From: an uncultured Pelagibacteraceae bacterium
GTDB taxonomy: Bacteria > Pseudomonadota > Alphaproteobacteria > Pelagibacterales > Pelagibacteraceae
DNA: 64,000 nucleotides
Assembly: GCA_902635845.1 (NCBI GenBank)
Contig: CACPPK010000001.1
Span: forward strand, 124,001 to 188,000
Direction of reading: 5' to 3'
Made by a program: the position numbers and the translations under genes. Below the pieces are notes generated by a model that did not search any database, was not told the DNA's origin, and was given only the letters and a program-made list of their open reading frames with translations. Below, piece by piece: positions 42,911 to 51,179 of this stretch (its first letter is position 1; the number at the start of each line of letters is the position of its first letter).

Positions 42911-44029
42911 TTATAGGCCTGCTTTCATTGCTTCCCACTTTTCACCAATCTCTGTTCCGTTATCTGCCCAGTAGAAAGGATCAACTAAGAAATAGTTCTT
43001 AGTGTTTGCAGGAGCTGTTGGCATTTGAGGCATCATCTCTGTTTTACCATCTTTGTACCATGGCTCACCAGCTTTGATTACATCAAGAGAAGATTTTCTC
43101 CATGGAGCATATGCAATGTACTTAGCGCTACCTGCTAACATTTCAGTGTTAGTCATCATGGCTAAAGCTTTTTTAGCATTTGCTTCATCTGGACCACCTT
43201 TAACAAGTGCAAAATATTCATAGTCTAAACCTTGACCATCCCATACTTGTTTAATTGGTGCACCTTCACCTACTTCAGCGTTAAAGAATCTTCCGTTCCA
43301 ACCAGTTGCCATTACAACTTCACCAGCAACTAATAGTTCAGGTGGTTGAGCACCTGCAGACCAGAATACACATCCACCATTTGGATCTGTACATAATTCT
43401 TTAATTTTGTTCATAGCTCTATCAAGACCACCTTCGGCTTCAAGTTTTCTGTAGATTAATTCTCCACCTTTACCCATTTTTACACCGTCAGCAGCTAAAG
43501 CAATTTCTAAATTAGTTAAAGCACTTTTGTAGATTGCTCTTTTTCCAGGGAATTTTTTAGTGTTAAAGAAGTCCTTAATTGTTTTAGGCTCTTTACCACC
43601 AAATGCTCTTGTATCAAAAGCATAGTTCCAAGAATATAGAATATTACCTACAGCACATTCACTTGGCATTCCTGTGAAGAAGTCTTCACTTGCAGGAGTT
43701 CCATCTGGTGCAGCTGGGAAGTCTTTGTCAAAATCAAATTTAACAAATAAACCTTCATCACATCCATTAATCGTATCGAATGCAAATAAGTCTATAATAT
43801 CCCAAGTTATAGCACCTGCTTCTTTTTGTGCTTTGATTTCTGATAAACCACCAGAATAGTCAACCCAGTTGATTTCTATTCCAAGTGCTTTAGCAGTAGG
43901 ATCACCATACCCAAGCTTTTGAGACTCTGTATAAGCTCCACCCCATGATGCTACAGTAACAGCAAAGGCTGAAGAAGTTAGAGATACAACAAAAGAAAGA
44001 GCTAGTAATAATTTACTTATTTTTCTCAT
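42911..44029 (-). CDS. potD: Polyamine-type ABC transporter substrate-binding protein (PotD-like)
   Basis: The 372-residue periplasmic protein has a signal peptide (residues 1-23, cleavage after SAFA), and a spermidine/putrescine-binding fold: VASWGGAYTESQK at the mature start, ITWDIIDLFAFDT, SWNYAFDTRAFGG and VMATGWNGRFFN. A very good Shine-Dalgarno (GGAGGA) lies before the ATG. It follows the ATPase gene in direction of transcription and is followed by a strong hairpin, as for the other two binding proteins. Substrate identity is inferred from family only. Confidence 0.87.
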   Translation of the reverse strand: MRKISKLLLALSFVVSLTSSAFAVTVASWGGAYTESQKLGYGDPTAKALGIEINWVDYSGGLSEIKAQKEAGAITWDIIDLFAFDTINGCDEGLFVKFDFDKDFPAAPDGTPASEDFFTGMPSECAVGNILYSWNYAFDTRAFGGKEPKTIKDFFNTKKFPGKRAIYKSALTNLEIALAADGVKMGKGGELIYRKLEAEGGLDRAMNKIKELCTDPNGGCVFWSAGAQPPELLVAGEVVMATGWNGRFFNAEVGEGAPIKQVWDGQGLDYEYFALVKGGPDEANAKKALAMMTNTEMLAGSAKYIAYAPWRKSSLDVIKAGEPWYKDGKTEMMPQMPTAPANTKNYFLVDPFYWADNGTEIGEKWEAMKAGL

Positions 44030-44167
44030 TATTCCTCCGTTTAAACGTTAATATAAATTAATTTATATAAGTAAAAGTACAACAAATAGGGGTGGCTAAG
44101 TCAACAGCTGATTTTGTCATTAAAATATATATTAGATATATATATATATATATATTTTATAGTGTAA
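44030..44167 (-). other. Intergenic region between potA and potD with an AT repeat
   Basis: The 138-base gap has an alternating AT tract of ten dinucleotides at 44136-44155, flanked by shorter AT stretches that could fold back on themselves, and the Shine-Dalgarno of the binding-protein gene at the other end. A separate promoter for potD is likely here; no clear hexamers are named. Confidence 0.55.
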
Positions 44168-45253
44168 TTATTTAGGGTCTAATGCTCTAGCATCAACACT
44201 ATTCCAACCGATATTTATATCTTGACTAACTTTTAGTTCTAAATTGGATGTACTGTTAGGAACTTTAAGAATAAACTCCGAGCTTCCTAAAAGATTTAAT
44301 CTAACCCTTGTATGATCTCCATGATAGATTACTTCTTCTATCTTTCCAGTAAACATATTATCCATCTTATCACTTGGATTAATTAATGCTCTTTCAGGTC
44401 TCAATGAAACTGTAGTTTTTTCACCTTTGGACTTAACTGAAATTGGATTAGCTAAAATTTCTGAGTTTGCTAATTTTACTTTACATTTATCTTTTGCGAT
44501 ATCAATCACTTCACCATTAAAGGTATTATTTTCACCAATGAACTCTGCTACAAAAGAATTAACTGGCTTCTCATAAAGTTCAGCTGGATCTGAAAGTTGT
44601 TGAACTTTCCCATCATTAAATACTGCAATTCTATTTGACATTGTTAATGCCTCACTTTGATCATGAGTTACATATACAACTGTTACTCCAATACTTTCAT
44701 GAATATGTTTAATTTCATATTGCATACTTTCTCTCAAATTTTTATCTAACGCTCCTAGTGGTTCATCCATTAAAACCACTGCAGGGTCAAATACTAAAGC
44801 TCTTGCAACGGCAACCCTTTGTTGTTGACCACCTGAAAGTTGAGCTGGCATTCTAGTTTCAAAACCATTTAAAGAAACCATCGATAATGCTTTGTCAACT
44901 TTTTTATCTATCTCATCTTTTTCAACTTTTCTTACTCTTAATGGGAAAGCCAAATTTTCATAAACTGTCATGTGTGGGAATAATGCATAATTTTGGAAAA
45001 CCATCCCGATACCTCTTTTATGTGGAGGAATATTCGAAATTATATTTCCATCTAATAATATTTCACCATGTGTTGGTGTTTCAAATCCAGCTAACATCAT
45101 TAAACATGTTGTCTTACCTGAACCAGATGGACCAAGCATAGTTATGAATTCGCCTTCTGCGATATCTAATTGAAGATCTTTAACGACAAGAACTTTACCG
45201 TCATAACTTTTGTCTACTTTATCAAATTTTACGAATTCTGGATTTTTAGACAT
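44168..45253 (-). CDS. potA: Polyamine-type ABC transporter ATP-binding subunit (PotA-like)
   Basis: The 361-residue ATPase has Walker A GPSGSGKTTCLM, Q-loop FQNYALFPHMTV, signature LSGGQQQRVAVARAL and Walker B VVLMDEPLGALD. After about residue 240 a TOBE-type C-terminal domain follows (FTGKIEEVIYHGDHTRVRL). This is the PotA/CysA-type ATPase. It heads the pot operon on the minus strand, 45 bases after the M24 peptidase gene. Confidence 0.92.
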   Translation of the reverse strand: MSKNPEFVKFDKVDKSYDGKVLVVKDLQLDIAEGEFITMLGPSGSGKTTCLMMLAGFETPTHGEILLDGNIISNIPPHKRGIGMVFQNYALFPHMTVYENLAFPLRVRKVEKDEIDKKVDKALSMVSLNGFETRMPAQLSGGQQQRVAVARALVFDPAVVLMDEPLGALDKNLRESMQYEIKHIHESIGVTVVYVTHDQSEALTMSNRIAVFNDGKVQQLSDPAELYEKPVNSFVAEFIGENNTFNGEVIDIAKDKCKVKLANSEILANPISVKSKGEKTTVSLRPERALINPSDKMDNMFTGKIEEVIYHGDHTRVRLNLLGSSEFILKVPNSTSNLELKVSQDINIGWNSVDARALDPK

Positions 45254-45298
45254 AAAAGTGCATATAAAACATTTGTATAAATAGATTTCAATAGCTAA

Positions 45299-46468
45299 TT
45301 AACTCTTAATATGAAGCTCTTTTGGAAAATTACAGAACAATTCTGATCCATTCTCTGTAACTCTAATAGCCTCTGAAGCTTCAACACCCCAGTCTCCGAA
45401 CTGCATCACTGCTATCATATGAAAACAAACATTGGGCTCAAGCACTGTCATATCTCCTTTATAAATATTAAGTGTATGCTCACCCCAATCAGGTGGATAA
45501 CCAATTCCAATGGAGTAACCTGTTCTAGATTTTTTTTCTATTCCATACTTATCTAGAATTTTCCAAAAAGCTTGGGCAACATCATCTGCTGTGTTACCTG
45601 GCTTAATTGCACTAATTCCGGCATTCAATGCTTCAATTGTTTTGTTCATTGTATCAATCTTTAATTGATTTGGTTTTCCAAGCAGAACTGTTCTAGCCAT
45701 TGGAGCATGATATCTCTTATAAACCCCAGATAATTCAATAATTGTAGCCTCTCCTTCTACAAATTTATCTTGTGTTGCTGTTAAATGCGAAGCTGAAGTA
45801 CCTTTTCCTGTTGGAAGTAATGTTGCAATACTAGAATATTCTCCTCCAAATTCCTCTGTTCCGTAGAATAAAGTTTTTTGAATTTCGCCTACTGCATCGC
45901 ACTGTCTTACTCCTGGTTTAATAACCTCCATTGCAGTTTTCATTCCTTTTTCTGAAATTTTTGCAGCAGATTTCATGAAACCTATTTCAGCATCTGATTT
46001 TACTAACCTTGCCCAATTAACTAGACGATCACTATCTTTGATTTTTGCATTAGGTAATCCCTGCTTTATTTTTTCATAACAAAATGCAGTGAAGTAATGT
46101 GCATCCATTTCTAATCCAATGCATAACTTGTCCCATTTTCTTTCTTTTATAATCTCTACCAAATTATCATAAGGATGTTTTGGCCATGTATGAATGTAAT
46201 TTTCGTCATAAACTAAAATATTCTCATCCTTTAAATAAGTTTTAATATATGCGCCACCTGCATCTTGAGCTCTTACAAAACATAGGGGCTCGTCTGCATC
46301 TATATGAACAATTGCGCATTGAGCATAATAAAAAGACCAAGCATCATAACCTGTTAGGTAATTCATGTTGTTAGTTTCATGTGAGATTAAAAGATCGATG
46401 CCTTTTTCTTGCATCATTTTTTTAACTTTTGTTAATCTTTGCTTATATTCTTCTTTTGTGAACAACAT
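45299..46468 (-). CDS. M24-family hydrolase, ectoine-hydrolase (DoeA)-like
   Basis: The 389-residue protein has the creatinase N-terminal domain and the C-terminal pita-bread fold of the M24 peptidases. In ordinary members two metal-binding aspartates lie in the second fold half; here that place reads ELSGVYKRYHAPMARTV, without them, as in creatinase and ectoine hydrolase. HLTATQ and MQFGDWGVEASEAIRV hold other active-site residues. The neighbour encodes an EutA-like protein, the partner of DoeA in ectoine-use clusters. Ectoine or a similar cyclic amidine/amide is a good guess for substrate, yet no other doe gene but an ArgE-like one is in the window. Confidence 0.75.
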   Translation of the reverse strand: MLFTKEEYKQRLTKVKKMMQEKGIDLLISHETNNMNYLTGYDAWSFYYAQCAIVHIDADEPLCFVRAQDAGGAYIKTYLKDENILVYDENYIHTWPKHPYDNLVEIIKERKWDKLCIGLEMDAHYFTAFCYEKIKQGLPNAKIKDSDRLVNWARLVKSDAEIGFMKSAAKISEKGMKTAMEVIKPGVRQCDAVGEIQKTLFYGTEEFGGEYSSIATLLPTGKGTSASHLTATQDKFVEGEATIIELSGVYKRYHAPMARTVLLGKPNQLKIDTMNKTIEALNAGISAIKPGNTADDVAQAFWKILDKYGIEKKSRTGYSIGIGYPPDWGEHTLNIYKGDMTVLEPNVCFHMIAVMQFGDWGVEASEAIRVTENGSELFCNFPKELHIKS

Positions 46469-47214
46469 TAATTTTCTTTAAATAATTTACCAAATCCTTC
46501 GACTGAATTATTTTTTTTAATTTTTACAAGGGTATCCCAAATCAATGCCTGATTACTTGATAAAACTATTGTATTTAATTTTTTTTCTAATTTATCAATA
46601 ATTTCTAAAACTGGTAGAGCTGTGCATGAAACAAATAAAGCATCTGCCCCATTTAAATCTATTTTAGAGAGAACATCGTATAAATAATCTTGATCAACTT
46701 TTCCAATGTCATAATCATCTTGAATATCAAAGTATGAATTTGAGGTAACCTCAAAACCTTCACTTGTAAAGTAATCTAAAACATCATCGTTTAATTTTTT
46801 ACTATATGGTGTAAAAATTGAAACTTTCTTAATATTTAATTTCTTTAACGCTTTAATAGCAGCAGTGCTTGGTGTTGATACGTCTGCCATTGGTTTAGCA
46901 ACTTTAACTTTTTGTTCAATTGAATCATGACCAGCAGCAATAGTTCCTGAAGTACATCCATAAACTACACAATCCAAGTCTTGATCAGGTAAAATATCTT
47001 TTGTAACATCGGTGATTTTATAAGACATTTTAATCAAGTTTTCTTTCGTGAGAGGGTTGTAACACTCAATACGATTCACAAAGAAATCGATTTTCTTATT
47101 TTTAATCACATTTATAAAATCTTTTTCTATCATAAAATCACTAGCAAGAGCAATTAAACCAATTCTAGGATTAGCTTGGCTTATAAATTTAGGATCTATT
47201 TTTGTTGAATTCAT
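46468..47214 (-). CDS. Asp/Glu racemase superfamily protein, EutA/maleate-isomerase-like
   Basis: The 248-residue protein has the two catalytic cysteines of the racemase superfamily in VVYGCTSGTIAAG and LFVSCTALPVLE. The length and the segment NPRIGLIALASDFMIEKDF fit the EutA/maleate cis-trans isomerase group. EutA is encoded with the ectoine hydrolase in many bacteria and is thought to act on ectoine or hydroxyectoine stereochemistry. Here it shares one base with the M24 hydrolase gene (TAATG). Its start is 57 bases from the divergent DMT transporter. Confidence 0.75.
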   Translation of the reverse strand: MNSTKIDPKFISQANPRIGLIALASDFMIEKDFINVIKNKKIDFFVNRIECYNPLTKENLIKMSYKITDVTKDILPDQDLDCVVYGCTSGTIAAGHDSIEQKVKVAKPMADVSTPSTAAIKALKKLNIKKVSIFTPYSKKLNDDVLDYFTSEGFEVTSNSYFDIQDDYDIGKVDQDYLYDVLSKIDLNGADALFVSCTALPVLEIIDKLEKKLNTIVLSSNQALIWDTLVKIKKNNSVEGFGKLFKEN

Positions 47215-47271
47215 AAATTAAAAAGTGAATATATCATAAGATCTTTAATAATCATTAATATTAAAATAGGC

Positions 47272-48144
47272 ATGAATATAAAAGATACTTTCGTAGCATC
47301 CCTTGTGCCTATTTTTTTAGGCTTCGGTTTTGTAATTGCAAAACCTGCTTTTGAATCTTTCCCACCTATACTTTTAATGGGCATAAGATTTACGTTTGCT
47401 GCATCATTATTAATTTGGTGGTTTCCAATACCAAAAGGATATTTAAAAAGAATATTTGCTGCATCATTAGTGGCTAACACTTTGCAATACAGTATTACTT
47501 ATACTGGATTAGACTTGATTGATGCATCTGCTGCTGTTCTTTTAGTCCAAACAGAAGTTCCTTTTGGAGTTATTTTTGCTTACTTTATGCTTAGCGAAAA
47601 ACCAACTATTAGAGCTTTGATAGGAATAGCTATCGCCTTCATTGGTGTTTATATTCTAACTGGATCTCCAAACTTAGATGGAAAGTTTATTGGAATTGGA
47701 CTTACGATTTTAGGCTCTGCCGTATGGGCTCTTGGACAAGTTATGGTTAAACCTTTAAGTAAAGAAATAAATCCTTTGTGTCTAGTTGCTTGGTTAGCAT
47801 TTTTCTCTGGGCCAATTTTAATAATGCTTTCCTCAATAATTGATGGAAATACAATTAATTATTTAACAAATGCCAAGATTAATCACTGGATCATTGCAAT
47901 TTATATTGGTTTCATCATGCAACCAATTACTTATGGTTGTTTCTATTATGTTTTAAAAAACAACCCGCTTTATAAAGTTCTTCCTATAGTTACTATGGGT
48001 ATCCCGCCAACAGGATTGTTAGCTGCAATTTTTCTTTTAGGAGAAAAACCAACTCCAGAATTGTTTATAGGTGGAGCAATAATAATAGTGGGGGTAATTT
48101 TAATTGTATTTACAAAAAATAAAAAAGAAGAGGAAATAAAATGA
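47272..48144 (+). CDS. EamA/DMT-family metabolite transporter
   Basis: The 290-residue membrane protein has ten hydrophobic segments in two homologous halves, as in EamA (RhaT/YdcZ-like) exporters. The segments AFIGVYILTGSP and FLLGEKPTPELFIGGAIIIVGV end each half. It is the first of a plus-strand run divergent from the EutA-like gene, and its stop overlaps the next gene by four bases. Transported substance unknown. Confidence 0.83.
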   Translation: MNIKDTFVASLVPIFLGFGFVIAKPAFESFPPILLMGIRFTFAASLLIWWFPIPKGYLKRIFAASLVANTLQYSITYTGLDLIDASAAVLLVQTEVPFGVIFAYFMLSEKPTIRALIGIAIAFIGVYILTGSPNLDGKFIGIGLTILGSAVWALGQVMVKPLSKEINPLCLVAWLAFFSGPILIMLSSIIDGNTINYLTNAKINHWIIAIYIGFIMQPITYGCFYYVLKNNPLYKVLPIVTMGIPPTGLLAAIFLLGEKPTPELFIGGAIIIVGVILIVFTKNKKEEEIK

Positions 48145-49082
48145 AAATAGGTTTTATTGGATTAGGCAATGTAGGAGGTAAACTTGCTGGAAGTTTAATA
48201 AGAAATTATTTTGATGTTACTGTTAGAGATATAGATGAAGGTTTAACAAATTCATTTAAAAAACTTGGAGCTAAAATTGCAAAGTCTCCTAAAGAATTAG
48301 CAGAACAATCCGATCTAATTATTACTTCGCTTCCTTCACCTGAAGTTTCCGCAGAAGTTATGGAAAGTGAAGATGGAATTATAAACGGTTTATCAGCAAA
48401 TAAAATTTGGTTAGAAATGAGTACAACAGATGAAAACGAAGTTAAAAGACTTGGAAATAAGGTAATATCAAAAAAAGCTATCCCGCTAGATGGGCCTGTA
48501 AGTGGTGGTTGTCATAGAGCTGCTACAGGCAATATTGCTATATTTGTAGGTGGAGAAAGAAAAGCTTTCGAAAAAATTTTACCAGCCTTAACTGTAATGG
48601 GTAGAAAAGTATTACATACTGGTGAATTAGGTAGTGCATCAGTTCTTAAAGTCATAACAAATTATTTAGCATCAGTTCATTTGGTAGCATTAGGTGAGGC
48701 ATGGACTGTTGCAAAAAAATCAAATTTAGATCTAGCTAAAACATTTAAGGGTATTGCAGTTTCATCTGGAAACTCATTTGTTCATGAAACAGAAAGTCAG
48801 GTTATTTTAAATGGTTCTTATAATATTAATTTCACGATGGATCTTGTTCTAAAAGATACTGGGTTATTCGATAATCTAGCAAAGAAATTAAATGCTCCAT
48901 TAGAAATTTCTCCAAAAATAGTTGAAATATTTAAAGATGGAGAAAAAAAATATGGATCAAGAGCATGGTCATCAATGATTGTAAAAAGAATGGAAGATTT
49001 AAATAAAATTGATTTTAGAGCTGATGGATTTCCTGATGAGCTTGTGGATAATGAACCAGAAGAAAAAGGCTATGAAATTTAA
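48141..49082 (+). CDS. 3-hydroxyisobutyrate dehydrogenase-like beta-hydroxyacid dehydrogenase
   Basis: The 313-residue enzyme starts MKIGFIGLGNVGGKLAGSL (NAD motif) and contains the substrate loop LDGPVSGGCHRAATGN and the catalytic lysine region SVLKVITNYLA. Members oxidise 3-hydroxyisobutyrate, tartronate semialdehyde or gamma-hydroxybutyrate. It overlaps the DMT transporter by four bases and precedes an aldehyde dehydrogenase gene by 21 bases, which would suit a hydroxyacid/semialdehyde pathway. Length is slightly greater than the usual 295. Confidence 0.85.
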   Translation: MKIGFIGLGNVGGKLAGSLIRNYFDVTVRDIDEGLTNSFKKLGAKIAKSPKELAEQSDLIITSLPSPEVSAEVMESEDGIINGLSANKIWLEMSTTDENEVKRLGNKVISKKAIPLDGPVSGGCHRAATGNIAIFVGGERKAFEKILPALTVMGRKVLHTGELGSASVLKVITNYLASVHLVALGEAWTVAKKSNLDLAKTFKGIAVSSGNSFVHETESQVILNGSYNINFTMDLVLKDTGLFDNLAKKLNAPLEISPKIVEIFKDGEKKYGSRAWSSMIVKRMEDLNKIDFRADGFPDELVDNEPEEKGYEI

Positions 49083-49103
49083 TTAATATGTTAAGATTAA
49101 TAA

Positions 49104-50534
49104 ATGTTAGATAAAAGAAAATTTTACATAAATGGTAAATGGGTTGATCCAGTAGAAAAAAATGACTTTGAGGTAATTAATCCTTGCAATGAAGATCCTT
49201 GTGCAATTATTTCATTAGGTTCAAAAAAAGACACAGATAATGCGGTTAAGGCTGCAAAAACTGCTTTTGAAACCTGGAAAGAAACTAGCAAAAAAGAAAG
49301 GGTGGATTTGCTAGAAAAATTATTAGTAGTTTATAAAAAAAGATTTGGAGAAATGGCAGAAGCTATTTCGTTAGAAATGGGAGCTCCAATAGATTGGGCT
49401 ACTGATGTTCAAACTGGATCGGGACAAGCACATTTAGAAGATTTTATTTTAAGATTGAAAGAATTTAATTTTGATGAACACTTTGATCAAAAATCAAACA
49501 ACCATATTTGTTATGAACCAATTGGAGTATGTGGATTAATTACTCCATGGAATTGGCCTATAAACCAAATAGCTCTTAAGGTCGTACCCGCATTTGCAAC
49601 TGGGTGTACGATGATACTTAAACCATCTGAAATAGCTCCTATATCTGGGATGTTGTTTTCTGAAATGATTGATGAAGTTGGGTTTCCTCATGGTGTATTT
49701 AATCTAGTAAATGGTGATGGTGCAGGTGTTGGAACACAAATATCGAGTCATCCTGATATTGATATGGTTTCTTTTACTGGATCAACTCGTGCTGGGAGAC
49801 TTATTTCAAAAAATGCAGCAGAAACAATTAAAAGAGTTTGTTTAGAACTTGGAGGCAAAGGTGGAAACATAGTTTTCGCAGATAGTTACAAAAATGCTGT
49901 TAGAGATGGTATAAGAAATGTTATGAGTAATTCTGGTCAATCTTGTGATGCACCAACAAGAATGTTAGTTGAAAAATCTATTTACAAAAGAGCAGTTGAT
50001 GAAGCGGTTGATGAAGCAAATAAAATTAATGTAGATCAAGCCTCAAAGAAAGGGGATCACATAGGACCAGTAATATCTAAAACTCAATATGACAAGATCA
50101 TAAATTTAATTGAAAGTGGAATTTCTGAAGGTGCAACGTTAGCAGCCGGTGGTCCAGAGTTACCTAACGGATTAAATAAAGGTTATTTTATAAAACCAAC
50201 AATTTTTACAAATGTTACAAACGACATGAGAATAGCTAAAGAAGAAATCTTTGGTCCTGTTCTTTCTATTATTCCGTTTGAAACTGAAGATGAAGCAGTA
50301 AACATTGTTAATGATACTTCTTATGGTTTGGGAAATTATTTACAAACAGAAGATAGAGAAAAAGCACATAGAGTTGCTAAAAAATTAAGATCTGGTTGTG
50401 TTTATATTAATGGCAATGCAGCTGATGCCGGAACTCCTTTTGGAGGTTACAGACAATCAGGAAATGGTAGAGAGGGCGGTGTTTGGGGTCTTGATGAGTA
50501 TCTAGAAGTTAAAACTGTTACCGGATGGAAATAA
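49104..50534 (+). CDS. NAD(P)-dependent aldehyde dehydrogenase (2)
   Basis: The 476-residue enzyme is a full aldehyde dehydrogenase: nucleophile in NSGQSCDAPTRM, general base in LELGGKGGNIVF, TPWNWPINQIALK and FGGYRQSGNGREGG. It resembles the enzyme at 34.6 kb along the whole chain, clearly a paralogue. Its place after the beta-hydroxyacid dehydrogenase suggests oxidation of a semialdehyde. The GDPD gene follows after six bases. Confidence 0.88.
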   Translation: MLDKRKFYINGKWVDPVEKNDFEVINPCNEDPCAIISLGSKKDTDNAVKAAKTAFETWKETSKKERVDLLEKLLVVYKKRFGEMAEAISLEMGAPIDWATDVQTGSGQAHLEDFILRLKEFNFDEHFDQKSNNHICYEPIGVCGLITPWNWPINQIALKVVPAFATGCTMILKPSEIAPISGMLFSEMIDEVGFPHGVFNLVNGDGAGVGTQISSHPDIDMVSFTGSTRAGRLISKNAAETIKRVCLELGGKGGNIVFADSYKNAVRDGIRNVMSNSGQSCDAPTRMLVEKSIYKRAVDEAVDEANKINVDQASKKGDHIGPVISKTQYDKIINLIESGISEGATLAAGGPELPNGLNKGYFIKPTIFTNVTNDMRIAKEEIFGPVLSIIPFETEDEAVNIVNDTSYGLGNYLQTEDREKAHRVAKKLRSGCVYINGNAADAGTPFGGYRQSGNGREGGVWGLDEYLEVKTVTGWK

Positions 50535-50540
50535 AAATTT

Positions 50541-51179
50541 ATGCATTTAATCCATCGTGGGATTGTAAACAAAAAATATAAAGAGAACCTTTTAAATTCA
50601 TTTAAACAATCATTTAAAAAAGGATTTGGAATAGAAACCGATATACACGCAACTAAAGATAATAAATTTATCTGTTATCACGACTTTACTTTAAGAAGAA
50701 TTTTCAAAAAAAAACAAAGTGTTAAAAACTTAAATTATCAAAAATTAAAAGAAATAACTCTCAAACAAAATAAACCAATTCCCCTGCTCCAAGATTTATT
50801 AAAGATATCAAAAAATAAATTCTATTTATTTATTGAAATTAAGCCCAAATTCACAACAAAATTGCTTAAAAAACTAATTAATGAAACATCTAAATATTCA
50901 AAATGTGTATTTATTTCGTTTAAACATCAAAATATTTTTAATCTTTTGAAACTAAATAAGAAAATAAAAGTGGGTTTATCTTTTTCACCACCAACAACTG
51001 TGAAATCAATAGTAAAAAAATCAATAATTAAAAATATAGATTGCTTAATTCTTGATAAATCATACATCAAAAACAAAAAAATTCAGAAACTAAAGATTAA
51101 AAAATATTTTTATACAATTAAAAATAATTCTGAATTCAAAAAATATAAAAAAAATAATCTTATATTCGAAAACTTATAA
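50541..51179 (+). CDS. Glycerophosphodiester phosphodiesterase-like protein
   Basis: The 212-residue protein has the GDPD catalytic pattern: LIHRGIVNK (His-Arg), GIETDIHATKD (Glu-x-Asp), CYHDFTLRR (His) and FIEIKPKF. These enzymes split glycerophosphodiesters such as glycerophosphocholine to glycerol 3-phosphate and the alcohol. Length is short against the usual 240-250, lacking some C-terminal parts, and no signal peptide is present, so it would act inside the cell. It closes the plus-strand run and is convergent with the BBOX-like gene (six-base overlap). The link with choline/betaine use is notable. Confidence 0.8.
   Translation: MHLIHRGIVNKKYKENLLNSFKQSFKKGFGIETDIHATKDNKFICYHDFTLRRIFKKKQSVKNLNYQKLKEITLKQNKPIPLLQDLLKISKNKFYLFIEIKPKFTTKLLKKLINETSKYSKCVFISFKHQNIFNLLKLNKKIKVGLSFSPPTTVKSIVKKSIIKNIDCLILDKSYIKNKKIQKLKIKKYFYTIKNNSEFKKYKKNNLIFENL

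Noticed and set aside
44136..44155. AT dinucleotide tract as a possible phase-variation repeat
   Set aside because: It lies in a non-coding AT-rich gap, away from any codon run or visible promoter spacer, and such tracts are expected by chance in DNA of this composition.
47211..47480. An 89-codon minus-strand frame between the EutA-like gene and the DMT transporter
   Set aside because: It lies opposite the transporter start and would remove the divergent promoter space; the translation looks random.
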